Shown: positions 1-7,148 of the stretch, piece after piece
How the letters are laid out: the number at the start of each line of letters is the position of its first letter
Position numbering within the stretch: the first letter of the stretch is position 1
Assembly (NCBI GenBank): GCA_019749855.1
Contig: JAIEPI010000183.1
Span: 1-18,397 of the forward strand
Direction: 5' to 3'
Source of the DNA: Rickettsiales bacterium
GTDB taxonomy: Bacteria > Pseudomonadota > Alphaproteobacteria > Rickettsiales > UBA998
Length of the DNA: 18,397 nucleotides
Program-made: the position numbers and the translations under genes
The notes under the pieces: model-generated
What the model was told of the DNA's origin: nothing
Database searches by the model: none
The model's input: the letters and a program-made list of their open reading frames with translations, nothing else

Positions 1-35
1 AACAACAACCGTTGCACTTCAAATGTGAATCTACC

Positions 36-57
36 TCCCAGCCTGCGCTGGGATGAC
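36..57 (-). repeat. GTCAT-type palindromic repeat (partial)
   Basis: CCCAGC (37-42) and GCTGGG (47-52) form a perfect 6-bp stem around CTGC. Read on the minus strand the element begins GTCATCCCAGC, the usual head of a dispersed repeat family seen again at 1963-2192. A second half-element, GTGGCCGGGGTGAC, lies at 71-84. These are probably non-coding REP-like elements. Confidence 0.55.
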
Positions 58-108
58 AAGGCGATAATGCGTGGCCGGGGTGACAACGTAAAAACTGAAG
101 CTTTCGCT

Positions 109-127
109 AGAAAAACAGTGTTTTTCT
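109..127. repeat. Perfect AT-rich hairpin upstream of prfC
   Basis: AGAAAAAC (109-116) and GTTTTTCT (120-127) are exact reverse complements separated by AGT, an 8-bp stem with a 3-nt loop. The stem has only two G/C pairs and lacks the GC-rich shape of an ordinary terminator, although the right arm contains five T's. It could end a transcript entering from the left or sit in the prfC leader; the role is not determined. Confidence 0.5.
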
Positions 128-136
128 GCTAAACCA

Positions 137-164
137 CTGAACTCTGAACTCTGAACGCTGAACT
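137..164 (+). repeat. Four tandem 7-bp units just before prfC
   Basis: CTGAACT (137-143), CTGAACT (144-150), CTGAACG (151-157) and CTGAACT (158-164) are four back-to-back 7-bp copies with one substitution. They occupy the exact place where a Shine-Dalgarno sequence for the ATG at 170 should be, and no purine-rich SD is visible. Length change by slippage would move or alter the translation leader. Confidence 0.7.
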
Positions 165-169
165 CTTCC

Positions 170-1744
170 ATGTCCCTCCCGCACACCACCCGCCGCACGT
201 TCGCCATCATCTCCCATCCGGATGCAGGGAAGACGACGCTGACCGAAAAGCTGCTGCTGTTCGGCGGCGCGATTCACCTAGCCGGGGCGGTGAAGGCGAA
301 GAAGGAGGGGCGGAGCGCGCGCTCGGACTTTCTCTCCATTGAGCAGCAGCGCGGGATTTCCGTTTCGGCGTCGGTAATGACGTTCGAGTATGACGGCCAC
401 ACCATCAACCTGCTCGACACGCCGGGCCACAAGGACTTCTCGGAAGATACGTACCGCACGCTGACCGCGGTGGATTCCGCCGTGATGGTGTTGGACGCCG
501 CCAAGGGCATTGAGGAGCAGACACGCAAATTGTTTGAGGTCTGCCGCCTGCGCGACATCCCCGTCATCACCTTCATCAACAAGATGGACCGCGAAGCGCG
601 CGACAATTTTGATCTGCTCGATGACATCTCGTCCACGCTGGCGCTGGATACCGCGCCGCTCACCTGGCCGATCGGCTCGGGCGAGCGCTTCAAAGGCTGC
701 TATGATTTACGCCGTGACAGCTTCTACCGTTTTGATACCCGCGACGGCGAACGCATCGCCGAGGGCGAACAGCTCAGCGGCATCGACGATCCGCGCCTGT
801 CTGAAATCGCGACGCCGGAGCAGCTGGCCGAGTTCCGCGAGCAGATCACCATGGCGCGGGAGCTCTGCCCCGCCTTCAATGAACAATCGTACTTAGAGGG
901 CCACCTGACACCGGTGTTCTTCGGCAGCGCCATGTTCAATTTCGGCGTGCGCGAGCTGCTGCAAGCGCTGATCGACCTCGCCCCCGCGCCACGTCCGCAA
1001 ATGGCCGCCGAGCGCGAGGTGAAACCGGAGGAGTCGAATTTCTCCGCCTTCGTCTTTAAGGTGCAGGCGAACATGGACAAGAACCACCGCGACCGCATCG
1101 CGTTTGCGCGTATCTGCTCCGGCAAATACACGCGCGGCATGAAGGTGCGCCATGTGCGCTCAGACAAAATCCTCTCACTCACCAATCCGGTGATGTTCCT
1201 CGCCGCTGAGCGCGAGCTTGCCGAGGAGGCTTGGCCTGGCGACATCATCGGCATCCCCGGCCATGGGGCATTGCGCATCGGTGATACGCTAACCGAGAAG
1301 GAAACGCTGACCTTCAAAGGCGTGCCGAGCTTTGCACCGGAAGTGTTTCGCCGCGCCATCCTCGCCGATCCGCTCAAATCTAAACAGCTAAAAAAAGGGC
1401 TGGAACAACTCTCCGAGGAGGGCGCGAGCCAGCTTTTCAAGCCGCTGATGGGTTCGGATTGGATCATCGGCGTGGTCGGGCCACTGCAGTTTGATGTGAT
1501 TGCTGATCGCATCAAGGGCGAGTACGGTGTGGAAGCGCGGTTTGAGCAGGTGAATTACGCCACCGCACGCTGGGTTTCGGGGGAGAAGGCGCAGATTGAG
1601 AAATTCCGCGAAAAGCATAAATTTGACTGCGCCGAAGACGCGCATGGCAGCCTCACCTACCTCGCTCCCAACAGCTGGCATCTGGCGCGCATCCAGCAGG
1701 ACTGGCCGGATTTGGTGTTTGCGAGTACGCGTGAGCAGGGCTAA
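170..1744 (+). CDS. prfC: Peptide chain release factor 3 (RF3)
   Basis: RF3 is the cytoplasmic translational GTPase that recycles RF1/RF2 from the ribosome after peptide release. The 524-aa product matches the usual length of about 525-530. GTPase motifs are in order: P-loop SHPDAGKTT (15-23), the switch I stretch QQRGISVSASVM, DTPGH (83-87, G3) and NKMD (137-140, G4). After residue 280 come an EF-Tu domain 2-like region and the RF3 C-terminal domain. The switch I and C-terminal sequences are RF3-type rather than EF-G- or LepA-type. The ATG at 170 is preferred because the protein begins normally there (MSLPHTTRRTFAIISHPDAGK), but no SD precedes it; four 7-bp tandem repeats do. The gene stands alone, and the nearest intrinsic terminator is at 1872. 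Confidence 0.96.
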   Translation: MSLPHTTRRTFAIISHPDAGKTTLTEKLLLFGGAIHLAGAVKAKKEGRSARSDFLSIEQQRGISVSASVMTFEYDGHTINLLDTPGHKDFSEDTYRTLTAVDSAVMVLDAAKGIEEQTRKLFEVCRLRDIPVITFINKMDREARDNFDLLDDISSTLALDTAPLTWPIGSGERFKGCYDLRRDSFYRFDTRDGERIAEGEQLSGIDDPRLSEIATPEQLAEFREQITMARELCPAFNEQSYLEGHLTPVFFGSAMFNFGVRELLQALIDLAPAPRPQMAAEREVKPEESNFSAFVFKVQANMDKNHRDRIAFARICSGKYTRGMKVRHVRSDKILSLTNPVMFLAAERELAEEAWPGDIIGIPGHGALRIGDTLTEKETLTFKGVPSFAPEVFRRAILADPLKSKQLKKGLEQLSEEGASQLFKPLMGSDWIIGVVGPLQFDVIADRIKGEYGVEARFEQVNYATARWVSGEKAQIEKFREKHKFDCAEDAHGSLTYLAPNSWHLARIQQDWPDLVFASTREQG

Positions 1745-1871
1745 TTATTTCAGGCAACGGCGCACGCATTCCAAGGAAGCATTTCAGGCACTGTGACCCA
1801 TCATCCTAATGGCGCCTTAATACTGGCATTACTAGAAATATATCGTCGCGTTTTTAATGCGGCACTCTCCT

Positions 1872-1906
1872 AAGACCGGATCGCGGGCAATCGATCCGGT
1901 CTTTTT
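1872..1906 (+). terminator. Strong rho-independent terminator
   Basis: AAGACCGGATCG (1872-1883) and CGATCCGGTCTT (1892-1903) are perfect 12-bp complementary arms around an 8-nt loop, followed by a T-run (1902-1906) and GTTT. This is a textbook intrinsic terminator for transcripts from the left. It lies about 130 bases past the prfC stop, so it either ends a long prfC 3' UTR or belongs to a small RNA. Confidence 0.85.
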
Positions 1907-1962
1907 GTTTGATGCCCCTGCTTCGGCCATTCGGGCATTCTGTCCTCAACTCACAGCAAAAA

Positions 1963-2006
1963 GTCATTCCCCGAATTTCGCACAGCGGAATTCTAGGGGA
2001 ATCCAG
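1963..2006 (+). repeat. Palindromic repeat, GTCATTCCCC...GGGGAATCCAG
   Basis: The element begins GTCATTCCCC and ends GGGGAATCCAG. Inside, GAATTTCGC pairs with GCGGAATTC (one G-T wobble), giving a long imperfect hairpin. This matches the GTCATTCCC...GGGAATCCAG dispersed repeat type of alphaproteobacterial genomes. Non-coding. Confidence 0.65.
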
Positions 2007-2024
2007 CGGACGGTGCCATACGCA

Positions 2025-2065
2025 CTGGATTGCCTTAGAATCGCAAGGGCGATTCAGGCAATGAC
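2025..2065 (-). repeat. Palindromic repeat, inverted copy
   Basis: On the minus strand this begins GTCATTGCC and ends GGCAATCCAG, the same layout as the repeat at 1963 in opposite orientation. TTGCC/GGCAA and GAATCGC/GCGATTC pair perfectly, forming a hairpin. Confidence 0.65.
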
Positions 2066-2080
2066 GGAATAACTAGACTG

Positions 2081-2109
2081 GTCATCCTGAGATGCAAGCA
2101 AAGGATCTC
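2081..2109 (+). repeat. GTCATCCTGAG...AAGGATCTC repeat
   Basis: It begins GTCATCCTGAG and ends AAGGATCTC, another common REP-like type. The inner arms are degraded here (GATGCAAGCAAAGG), so the palindrome is imperfect. Confidence 0.55.
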
Positions 2110-2121
2110 CCGCTATCCCCC

Positions 2122-2150
2122 GTCATCCTCGGGCGTGACCCGAGGATCTC
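2122..2150 (+). repeat. GTCATCCTCGGG palindrome
   Basis: ATCCTCGGG (2125-2133) and CCCGAGGAT (2139-2147) form a perfect 9-bp stem around CGTGA, headed by GTC and followed by CTC. It is the best preserved element of the cluster. Confidence 0.7.
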
Positions 2151-2164
2151 CTCGTGGGGGGAGA

Positions 2165-2192
2165 AGATCCTTCGCTTGACGCTCAAGATAAC
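2165..2192 (-). repeat. Inverted GTTATCTTGAG...AAGGATC repeat
   Basis: Read on the minus strand the element runs GTTATCTTGAGCGTCAAG then CGAAGGATC, the reverse-oriented relative of the repeat at 2081-2109. It ends only 9 bases from the rmuC stop codon (2201-2203), so it could form a 3' structure on the rmuC mRNA. Confidence 0.55.
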
Positions 2193-2200
2193 GGATCAAC

Positions 2201-3586
2201 TTATCCCGCCGTAATGGCGATGACCTTCTCCCCCTCATCCTCCTCGGCTTCCAGCGTCAGGGTCATTTCGCTGCGATGCACGTCAAAGACAGGTAGCGGT
2301 GCGGGGATTTCTTTGTTTTTCGAAGGCTTCACACCATGCGCTGCCAGACGGCGCATGCGTGGCAGCACAAATTTGTTCAGTGATCCGGTCATTGTTTTGT
2401 AGGTTTCAGCAGCCGATTGCAGGCCGCGGCCCAGCTTGTCCATGTTGCTCAGCGCGTTGATGACGCTCTCCATCAGGTTGGCCACATCCTGAATAATCTC
2501 TTCCTGCTTATCCTGCCGCTGCGCTTCCAGCAGACGGCTGTGCGCCAGCGCGAAATAGCCACGGATGGTCACTGGCCCCACCATGTTGATACCCGCCTTG
2601 TAGAGATACTCGCAGACATTATGATCATGCGCTTTCAATCGCTCGATCAACGCCTCGCCCGGGAAATACATCAGGCTGATGACCGTATCGATCTTGGAGG
2701 ACTTCCCAGCTCGCTTGTAGCAATCCTCGATGGCGCTTTTATAGTCTTTTCCGGCCAGCGCCTTGCAGTGCTCACGCATGGATTTTTGGAATTGGGCGAA
2801 GACTTCCTGCTCGCGCTCGGTGCCGGTGGCTTCCTCCAGCTCCAGCATAAACTTGGAGGCCTTGGAATCCACCACCATGACCATGTTTTGCGGCAAGAAG
2901 ACCACAGCATCAGGACGCAGCGCCCCTGCCCCGTCCTCGCCCGCGATGTGGTATTGCATCACGAAGTCGCGCTTAGGCTCAAAACCCAGCTCCTTGAGAA
3001 GGTTTTCCAGCCCCACCTCGGCCATCTTGCCTGCGCCGCCTGGATTGGTGAGGGCGCGCATGACGAGATCCATCTTACCGGTGACGGATTCGGTTTTTTC
3101 CTTCATCGCCTCCACACGTGTGACGATACCCGTGACGTTCTCCATCAGCCTGGTGGTGATCTCCTGCGTCTGTTTTTTGCCCTCTTCATTTTCGCGTTTA
3201 TGATCTTCCAGTAACTTCGTAGATAAGTCAGCGCCTGCCTTCAAAACCGCCGCTTTCGCTGCTTCTTCCATCTGCTGTTTGTCGCGTTCCCACTCGGCGC
3301 GGCGAGCTTCCATGCCATTGATTTTTTCACGCAGGGTGGAGAGGTCTTTTTCTGAACGTAGATTCTGATCGCGCAATGTGTGCAACTCATCCTTCAGCTG
3401 GTCGCGCTCTTCCTCCAGCGGGGTGCGCGAGGCTTGCAAACCGGCGCGCTCCACATCCAGCTGTTGCAGTTCGTCACGCAGGAGTCGCAATTCCTGCTGC
3501 TGGCGCATGATGTGACGCTGACTCCATACAACGCCAGCGGCAGTCAGAGCCGTGGTACAGGCAAGAACAATCGCGATAGGTTCCAT
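2201..3586 (-). CDS. rmuC: RmuC family DNA recombination protein
   Basis: RmuC proteins are membrane-anchored, nuclease-like proteins named for limiting inversions at short inverted repeats; their biochemistry is poorly known. The 461-aa product starts with one membrane segment (about 4-22). A long charged coiled coil (about 25-135) follows, then the RmuC core (about 170-390). The PD-(D/E)xK-like active site is visible as RPD (D226) and VDSKAS (D240, K242). The tail after about 400 is lysine/proline-rich and then acidic. A GTG further upstream (3608-3610) would add eight charged residues before the membrane segment. The ATG at 3584-3586 is preferred because AAGGAA lies just upstream. The gene is divergent from the DUF1176-like gene. 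Its neighbourhood is full of inverted repeats, the proposed substrate type, though that link is only suggestive. Confidence 0.93.
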   Translation of the reverse strand: MEPIAIVLACTTALTAAGVVWSQRHIMRQQQELRLLRDELQQLDVERAGLQASRTPLEEERDQLKDELHTLRDQNLRSEKDLSTLREKINGMEARRAEWERDKQQMEEAAKAAVLKAGADLSTKLLEDHKRENEEGKKQTQEITTRLMENVTGIVTRVEAMKEKTESVTGKMDLVMRALTNPGGAGKMAEVGLENLLKELGFEPKRDFVMQYHIAGEDGAGALRPDAVVFLPQNMVMVVDSKASKFMLELEEATGTEREQEVFAQFQKSMREHCKALAGKDYKSAIEDCYKRAGKSSKIDTVISLMYFPGEALIERLKAHDHNVCEYLYKAGINMVGPVTIRGYFALAHSRLLEAQRQDKQEEIIQDVANLMESVINALSNMDKLGRGLQSAAETYKTMTGSLNKFVLPRMRRLAAHGVKPSKNKEIPAPLPVFDVHRSEMTLTLEAEEDEGEKVIAITAG

Positions 3587-3724
3587 GAGCCATTCCTTTT
3601 TTTCACGCACCAGTTACACGACAAAGATTTTCGCTTTCATGGGCGATCGGTGATGTTTAGCCTTGCGTCGTTATGGTGGGCGAATTACGTTTACCCCAGT
3701 GTTTTTAAACTCTCATGGTTTCAG

Positions 3725-4348
3725 ATGCAATCACGCCTTTTATGTCGCAGCACGGTGTCGAAGTGGTCATTGCCATTATTTGCGTTATTGATATCGGCCC
3801 CAGCAGCAGCACAAAAAAATGCTGCTTTTGATGAAACATCCCTGCCTGCCCATGTGAAAGCCTCGCGTGATCGCCTGTGCCGTATCAAAGGGGCGGACGA
3901 ATCATTGAGCCCCATCGTTGAAACCGTCTCGGTGCTTGCCAATGATCCCGATGATTTTGAGCGTAAGGAGGATAATCAACTCGTGCTCCTGCCGTGTGAC
4001 ATGACGTTGTATAATTACAGCTATATTGGCTATCTGGTGAAGCCGCTCACCCACGCGCCGGAAAAGAAAGACTGGGTGATGCTGCATGCCTTGGAGTTTA
4101 CGGCGAAGTCACTGCAACCTTCGCCCTATTTCCCAGCCCCGTCATTTGATCAGTCATCGCAGACACTACGCACAATGCATAAATCACGCGGTATCGGTGA
4201 TTGTGGTCAGCTTGCCCGTTACGAGGTCACCCCTGAAGGCGTAGCACTGGTTGGGGCATGGTCCAAAGAATGTGAAGATAAGCCGCCAGAAAAACTCACG
4301 CCGCTGGAAGATAAAAAAGCCTATCAAATCTTTCCGAAAACGCCATGA
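3725..4348 (+). CDS. Exported DUF1176-like protein
   Basis: The 207-aa product has a clear Sec signal peptide: basic MQSRLLCRSTVSKW, hydrophobic LPLFALLIS, then an APAAAQ cleavage region near residue 30. The mature protein should be periplasmic. Its C-terminal half contains a GIGDCGQLARYEV segment followed by a second cysteine after SKE, which resembles the GxGDCG...C region of DUF1176 proteins, whose function is unknown. Cys pairs suggest disulfides in the periplasm. The frame is open upstream back to 3380, but that part is antisense to rmuC. The ATG at 3725 gives a proper signal peptide; an ATG at 3653 is the alternative start. The stop overlaps the glmU start (ATGA), so translation is probably coupled. 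The family assignment is tentative; the gene itself is well supported. Confidence 0.72.
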   Translation: MQSRLLCRSTVSKWSLPLFALLISAPAAAQKNAAFDETSLPAHVKASRDRLCRIKGADESLSPIVETVSVLANDPDDFERKEDNQLVLLPCDMTLYNYSYIGYLVKPLTHAPEKKDWVMLHALEFTAKSLQPSPYFPAPSFDQSSQTLRTMHKSRGIGDCGQLARYEVTPEGVALVGAWSKECEDKPPEKLTPLEDKKAYQIFPKTP

Positions 4349-5697
4349 ATCCCAAAGAACTTCCTCCTTTTTGTGCCATTATCCTTGCCGCTGGCAAAGG
4401 CACGCGCATGAAATCTCAGTTGCCGAAGGTGATGCATTCCATCGCCGGATTCCCCATGCTGTGGCATGTGCTGCAAAAAGTGCGTGCGCTGGAGGCTCAG
4501 GAGACGGTGGTGGTGGTGGGGCCGCATATGGAAACGGTAGCGGAACTGGCGAAGGCAACCTTCCCCGAGTGTCACGTCAGCGTTCAGAAGGATCAACTGG
4601 GCACCGGCCATGCAGTGCAGTGCGCGGAGGATGTTGTGACGCAGGAAGGCTGCGCGCATGTGGTGCTGTACGGCGATACGCCGCTGATCCGCCCGCAGAC
4701 CATCGCGCGGCTGTTGAAGCGGCTGGAGCGCGCTGATCTGGCGATTCTCGGTATGCGCTGCTATGACCCTAAGGAATATGGCCGCCTGATCGTCGATAAT
4801 GATGACCGCTTACAGGCCATTGTGGAGTACAAAGACGCCAGCTGGGAGCAGCGCGATATCAATCTGTGCAATTCCGGCGTGATGGCCGTGGCCAAAGGCC
4901 GTATTTTCGAGCTGCTGAAACAGGTCAAAAATAATAACGCCAAGGGTGAGTTTTATCTCACCGATCTGGTGGCCATTGCTAATGCGGAGGGTTTGCATTG
5001 CGTGGTGGAGGAAGCGGACGAGCAGGAATTACTCGGGGTGAATGCCCGTGAAGAACTGGCCGTCGCCGAAGCGGAAATGCAGATTCGCCTGCGCCGCTGG
5101 GCGATGGCGCATGGCACCACCATGATTGATCCTTCCAGTGTGTTTCTGGCGGCGGATACACAGCTTGGCAAGGATGTGATCATCGAGCCGAACGTGGTGT
5201 TCGGCACCGGTGTGGTGGTGGAGGATGAGGTAGAAATTCGTGCCTTCAGCCACATCACCGGCGCCACCATTGGCCGTGGCTCCATCATTGGCCCGTTTGC
5301 GCGTTTGCGCCCGGGGGCGGTGTTGATGGAAGACGTGCATGTGGGCAATTTTGTGGAAATCAAAAAAGCCACCCTGCATCCGCATGCCAAAGTCAATCAT
5401 CTGAGCTATGTCGGGGATGCTGTGGTTGGCAGCGGTGCCAACCTCGGCGCGGGCACCATCACCTGCAATTATGATGGCTTTGCCAAGCACCAAACGCACA
5501 TTGGCAAGGGTGCCTTTATTGGCTCAAATACGGCGCTTGTCGCGCCTGTGAGTGTTGGTGACTTCGCCATTGTCGGTGCGGGCAGCACCATTGTAGATGA
5601 TGTGGCCGCCTATGCGCTCGTCACCACGAGAGCACCGCTTTATGAGAAAGCGGAGGGCGCGAAGCGTTTCAGAGAAAAGCGGAAAAAACTTAGCTAG
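4345..5697 (+). CDS. glmU: Bifunctional UDP-N-acetylglucosamine pyrophosphorylase / GlcN-1-P acetyltransferase
   Basis: GlmU makes UDP-GlcNAc in two cytoplasmic steps: acetyl-CoA acetylates glucosamine-1-phosphate, then UTP activates the product. It feeds peptidoglycan and LPS synthesis. The 450-aa length is normal (E. coli 456). The N-terminal nucleotidyltransferase carries LAAGKGTRM (14-22) with the lysine of LPK (28), a YGDTPL metal/uracil motif and an NSGVM segment. From about residue 250 there is a left-handed beta-helix with hexapeptide repeats (VIIEPNVVFG, SIIGPFARLRPGA) and the acetyltransferase site stretch NLGAGTITCNYDG. The start overlaps the upstream exported-protein gene by ATGA and there is no strong SD of its own, supporting coupling. 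There is no glmS partner next door. Confidence 0.97.
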   Translation: MNPKELPPFCAIILAAGKGTRMKSQLPKVMHSIAGFPMLWHVLQKVRALEAQETVVVVGPHMETVAELAKATFPECHVSVQKDQLGTGHAVQCAEDVVTQEGCAHVVLYGDTPLIRPQTIARLLKRLERADLAILGMRCYDPKEYGRLIVDNDDRLQAIVEYKDASWEQRDINLCNSGVMAVAKGRIFELLKQVKNNNAKGEFYLTDLVAIANAEGLHCVVEEADEQELLGVNAREELAVAEAEMQIRLRRWAMAHGTTMIDPSSVFLAADTQLGKDVIIEPNVVFGTGVVVEDEVEIRAFSHITGATIGRGSIIGPFARLRPGAVLMEDVHVGNFVEIKKATLHPHAKVNHLSYVGDAVVGSGANLGAGTITCNYDGFAKHQTHIGKGAFIGSNTALVAPVSVGDFAIVGAGSTIVDDVAAYALVTTRAPLYEKAEGAKRFREKRKKLS

Positions 5698-5723
5698 TTG
5701 TTTGGCTGAGCAACAGGTATCTC

Positions 5724-5752
5724 TTGCCATTCCCCGCAATCCCTACTATTTT
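5724..5752 (+). promoter_or_regulatory. Candidate sigma-70 promoter for nfu
   Basis: TTGCCA (5724-5729; 5 of 6 to TTGACA) and TATTTT (5747-5752; 4 of 6 to TATAAT) are separated by 17 bases and sit about 20 bases before the nfu start. The spacing is ideal, but the short distance would leave a very short leader. Unproven. Confidence 0.35.
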
Positions 5753-5773
5753 TCTCAGGTATAGGAGCTTTGT

Positions 5774-6325
5774 ATGTTTATCCAGACTGAATCCACCCCC
5801 AATCCGCAAACCATGAAATTCTTGCCAGGTGTGCCGGTGATGCCCAGCGGCACGGCGTTTTACACCGATGCCAAGCTGGCGGATGAGTCACCCTTGGCGG
5901 CCGCATTGTTTAAAATTTCAGAGGTATCGGCCATTTTTCTGGGGTCTGATTTTATCACCGTCACCAAAAAAGAATCGGCACATTGGGAACTGTTGAAAAC
6001 CGACATTCTCACCACCATTATGGATTTCTTTGTCAGCGGTGGTCAGGTCATGCTCTCCAAACAAGTCTCAGCGGGCGCCACTTCCTCGGAGAATGACAGC
6101 GCTATTGTGCGTGAAATCAAAGAGTTGATTGAATCCCGCGTGCGCCCAGCGGTGGCACAGGATGGCGGCGACATTGTGTTTCATTCCTACGAGGAGGGCA
6201 TTGTAAAGCTGGAGATGCACGGCTCGTGCTCAGGATGCCCGTCCTCCACCGCCACGCTGAAACATGGCATCGAGAATATGCTTAAGCACTACATCCCTGA
6301 AATTGTGGCAGTTGAGCCGGTTTAG
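5774..6325 (+). CDS. Nfu-type Fe-S cluster scaffold/carrier protein
   Basis: Nfu proteins carry assembled [4Fe-4S] clusters to target apo-enzymes. The 183-aa product has the two-domain layout of mitochondrial and alphaproteobacterial Nfu. The Nfu N-terminal domain (about 1-88) opens with FIQTESTPNPQTMKFLPG. The NifU C-terminal domain (about 108-175) carries the cluster-binding GSCSGCPSS motif, with C152 and C155. No A-type domain is present, unlike gammaproteobacterial NfuA. The start is supported by AGGAG (5763-5767) six bases upstream of the ATG. A candidate promoter lies at 5724-5752. The stop overlaps the stop of the convergent FlgC-like gene, so the two share their 3' ends. Confidence 0.93.
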   Translation: MFIQTESTPNPQTMKFLPGVPVMPSGTAFYTDAKLADESPLAAALFKISEVSAIFLGSDFITVTKKESAHWELLKTDILTTIMDFFVSGGQVMLSKQVSAGATSSENDSAIVREIKELIESRVRPAVAQDGGDIVFHSYEEGIVKLEMHGSCSGCPSSTATLKHGIENMLKHYIPEIVAVEPV

Positions 6326-6717
6326 GCCGTAATATCCAGAAGGCTCTGGTATATCTCATCTTGCGTTTGTAGCACCTTGGCATTGGCCTTGAAGTCATAG
6401 CTGGCAATTTGTTGCTGCACGACCTCTTCGTCGAGATTCACATTCGGATATTCCACAATGCCGTTCTCATCGGCGGATGGGCTGTCCGGCGCGTAAACCG
6501 GAATCGTCGCCGGATCACGTGGGCGAATCGAGGTTTCCACACCACCGGTTGGCTCGATACTGCGCTGATTCACGTCGGTCGGCTGATAGGCGCGTTTAAC
6601 CTCCTGCCCGTTCACCACACTCGAGGTGCTTTGAACATTCGCCACATTATTGGCGCTGTTGGCAAGGCGTGTCTGCGCTGCATTTAGACCACTCAGTGCG
6701 ACATTGACGATACTCAT
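6322..6717 (-). CDS. Lone FlgC-like flagellar basal-body rod protein
   Basis: FlgC is a proximal rod subunit of the flagellar basal body. The 131-aa product has the two family ends. The N-terminal rod motif, about residues 7-27, reads SGLNAAQTRLANSANNVANVQ. The C-terminal helix is ASYDFKANAKVLQTQDEIYQ, close to the end. Length fits FlgC (about 130-140). The middle is short and proline-rich. An AAAGGA SD precedes the ATG. FlgC normally lies next to flgB and fliE; here no flagellar gene is adjacent, and the neighbours are nfu (convergent, overlapping stops) and a small SFPASDPP gene. It may be a dispersed flagellar gene or a paralogue with another role. The symbol flgC is withheld because orthology cannot be shown. 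Confidence 0.78.
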   Translation of the reverse strand: MSIVNVALSGLNAAQTRLANSANNVANVQSTSSVVNGQEVKRAYQPTDVNQRSIEPTGGVETSIRPRDPATIPVYAPDSPSADENGIVEYPNVNLDEEVVQQQIASYDFKANAKVLQTQDEIYQSLLDITA

Positions 6718-6799
6718 GCAACCATCCTTTGAATGATTCGATCCTATCGCAAAGATTTAAACGAATCGTTAACAGTTGCAGAGATTTAGCACAAATTAA

Positions 6800-6952
6800 T
6801 CATTCTTTAGCGTCAGGTGCCCCATCCGCGATGACCCCGCTCCATGACGGAGGGTCGCTGGCGGGAAAGCTATCTTCGCTCGCCTGATCGACCTCATTTT
6901 TGGGTTTTTGTTTCACGGGTTGTTTATTCGCCACTCGCGTCTGATTTTCCAT
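6800..6952 (-). CDS. Small SFPASDPP-motif protein, 50 aa
   Basis: This short gene encodes 50 residues starting MENQTRVANK. It is hydrophilic and lysine-rich at first (KQPVKQKPKN), then acidic, with the motif DQASEDSFPASDPPSW at about 22-37. The same EASEESFPASDPP-type motif is known to me from small proteins of unknown function in alphaproteobacteria and other proteobacteria, which strongly suggests a real gene. A good SD, GAGGTG, sits just before the ATG (6950-6952). It has no signal peptide or membrane segment and is probably cytoplasmic and largely disordered. It lies about 80 bases upstream of the FlgC-like gene on the same strand and could share its transcript. The function is unknown. 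Confidence 0.72.
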   Translation of the reverse strand: MENQTRVANKQPVKQKPKNEVDQASEDSFPASDPPSWSGVIADGAPDAKE

Positions 6953-7148
6953 GCCACCTCACTTTCAGTCACAGATTACCACAGGTGATATTAAGTGCCC
7001 ATGTTCGGCATAACCGCAGCTTCCTTATAACGCAAAAGACAATAAAACGTCGCAGGGCGCCTGCTGAAAAAAGTTGCCATCCAAGGCCAAACCCGCTACT
7101 TGCAGATCGATGATTGCCATGTGCTATCAACACACGCTGGAATCATGT

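Larger units (their letters stand above)
1745..2200. other. Intergenic spacer of 456 bases
   Basis: No convincing gene is seen here. The spacer holds one strong intrinsic terminator (1872-1906) and a cluster of at least five palindromic GTCAT-type repeats (1963-2192), annotated separately. The stretch 1745-1871 between the prfC stop and the terminator has no recognisable feature. It is either a 3' UTR or, less likely, a small RNA ending at the terminator. Open frames here, such as 1857-2072, run straight through the terminator and repeats. Confidence 0.6.

Noticed and set aside
137..164. CRISPR-like array at the short tandem repeats
   Set aside because: The units are 7 bases long with no spacers, so this is a simple tandem repeat. 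No CRISPR array was seen in the window.
274..1515. Long antisense frames inside prfC
   Set aside because: They are shadows of the GC-rich prfC reading frame with serine/arginine-rich, low-quality translations. The same applies to the antisense frames within rmuC, glmU and the NDH-2 fusion.
1857..2072. 71-aa open frame on the + strand after prfC
   Set aside because: It runs through the intrinsic terminator and two palindromic repeats, has no SD, and shows no protein-like pattern.
3380..3724. N-terminal extension of the exported DUF1176-like protein
   Set aside because: The extension is antisense to rmuC coding sequence and would bury the signal peptide inside the protein.
6844..7113. 89-aa open frame on the + strand before tRNA-Thr
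   Set aside because: It overlaps the small SFPASDPP gene on the opposite strand, which has a good SD and a known motif. The + frame has neither.
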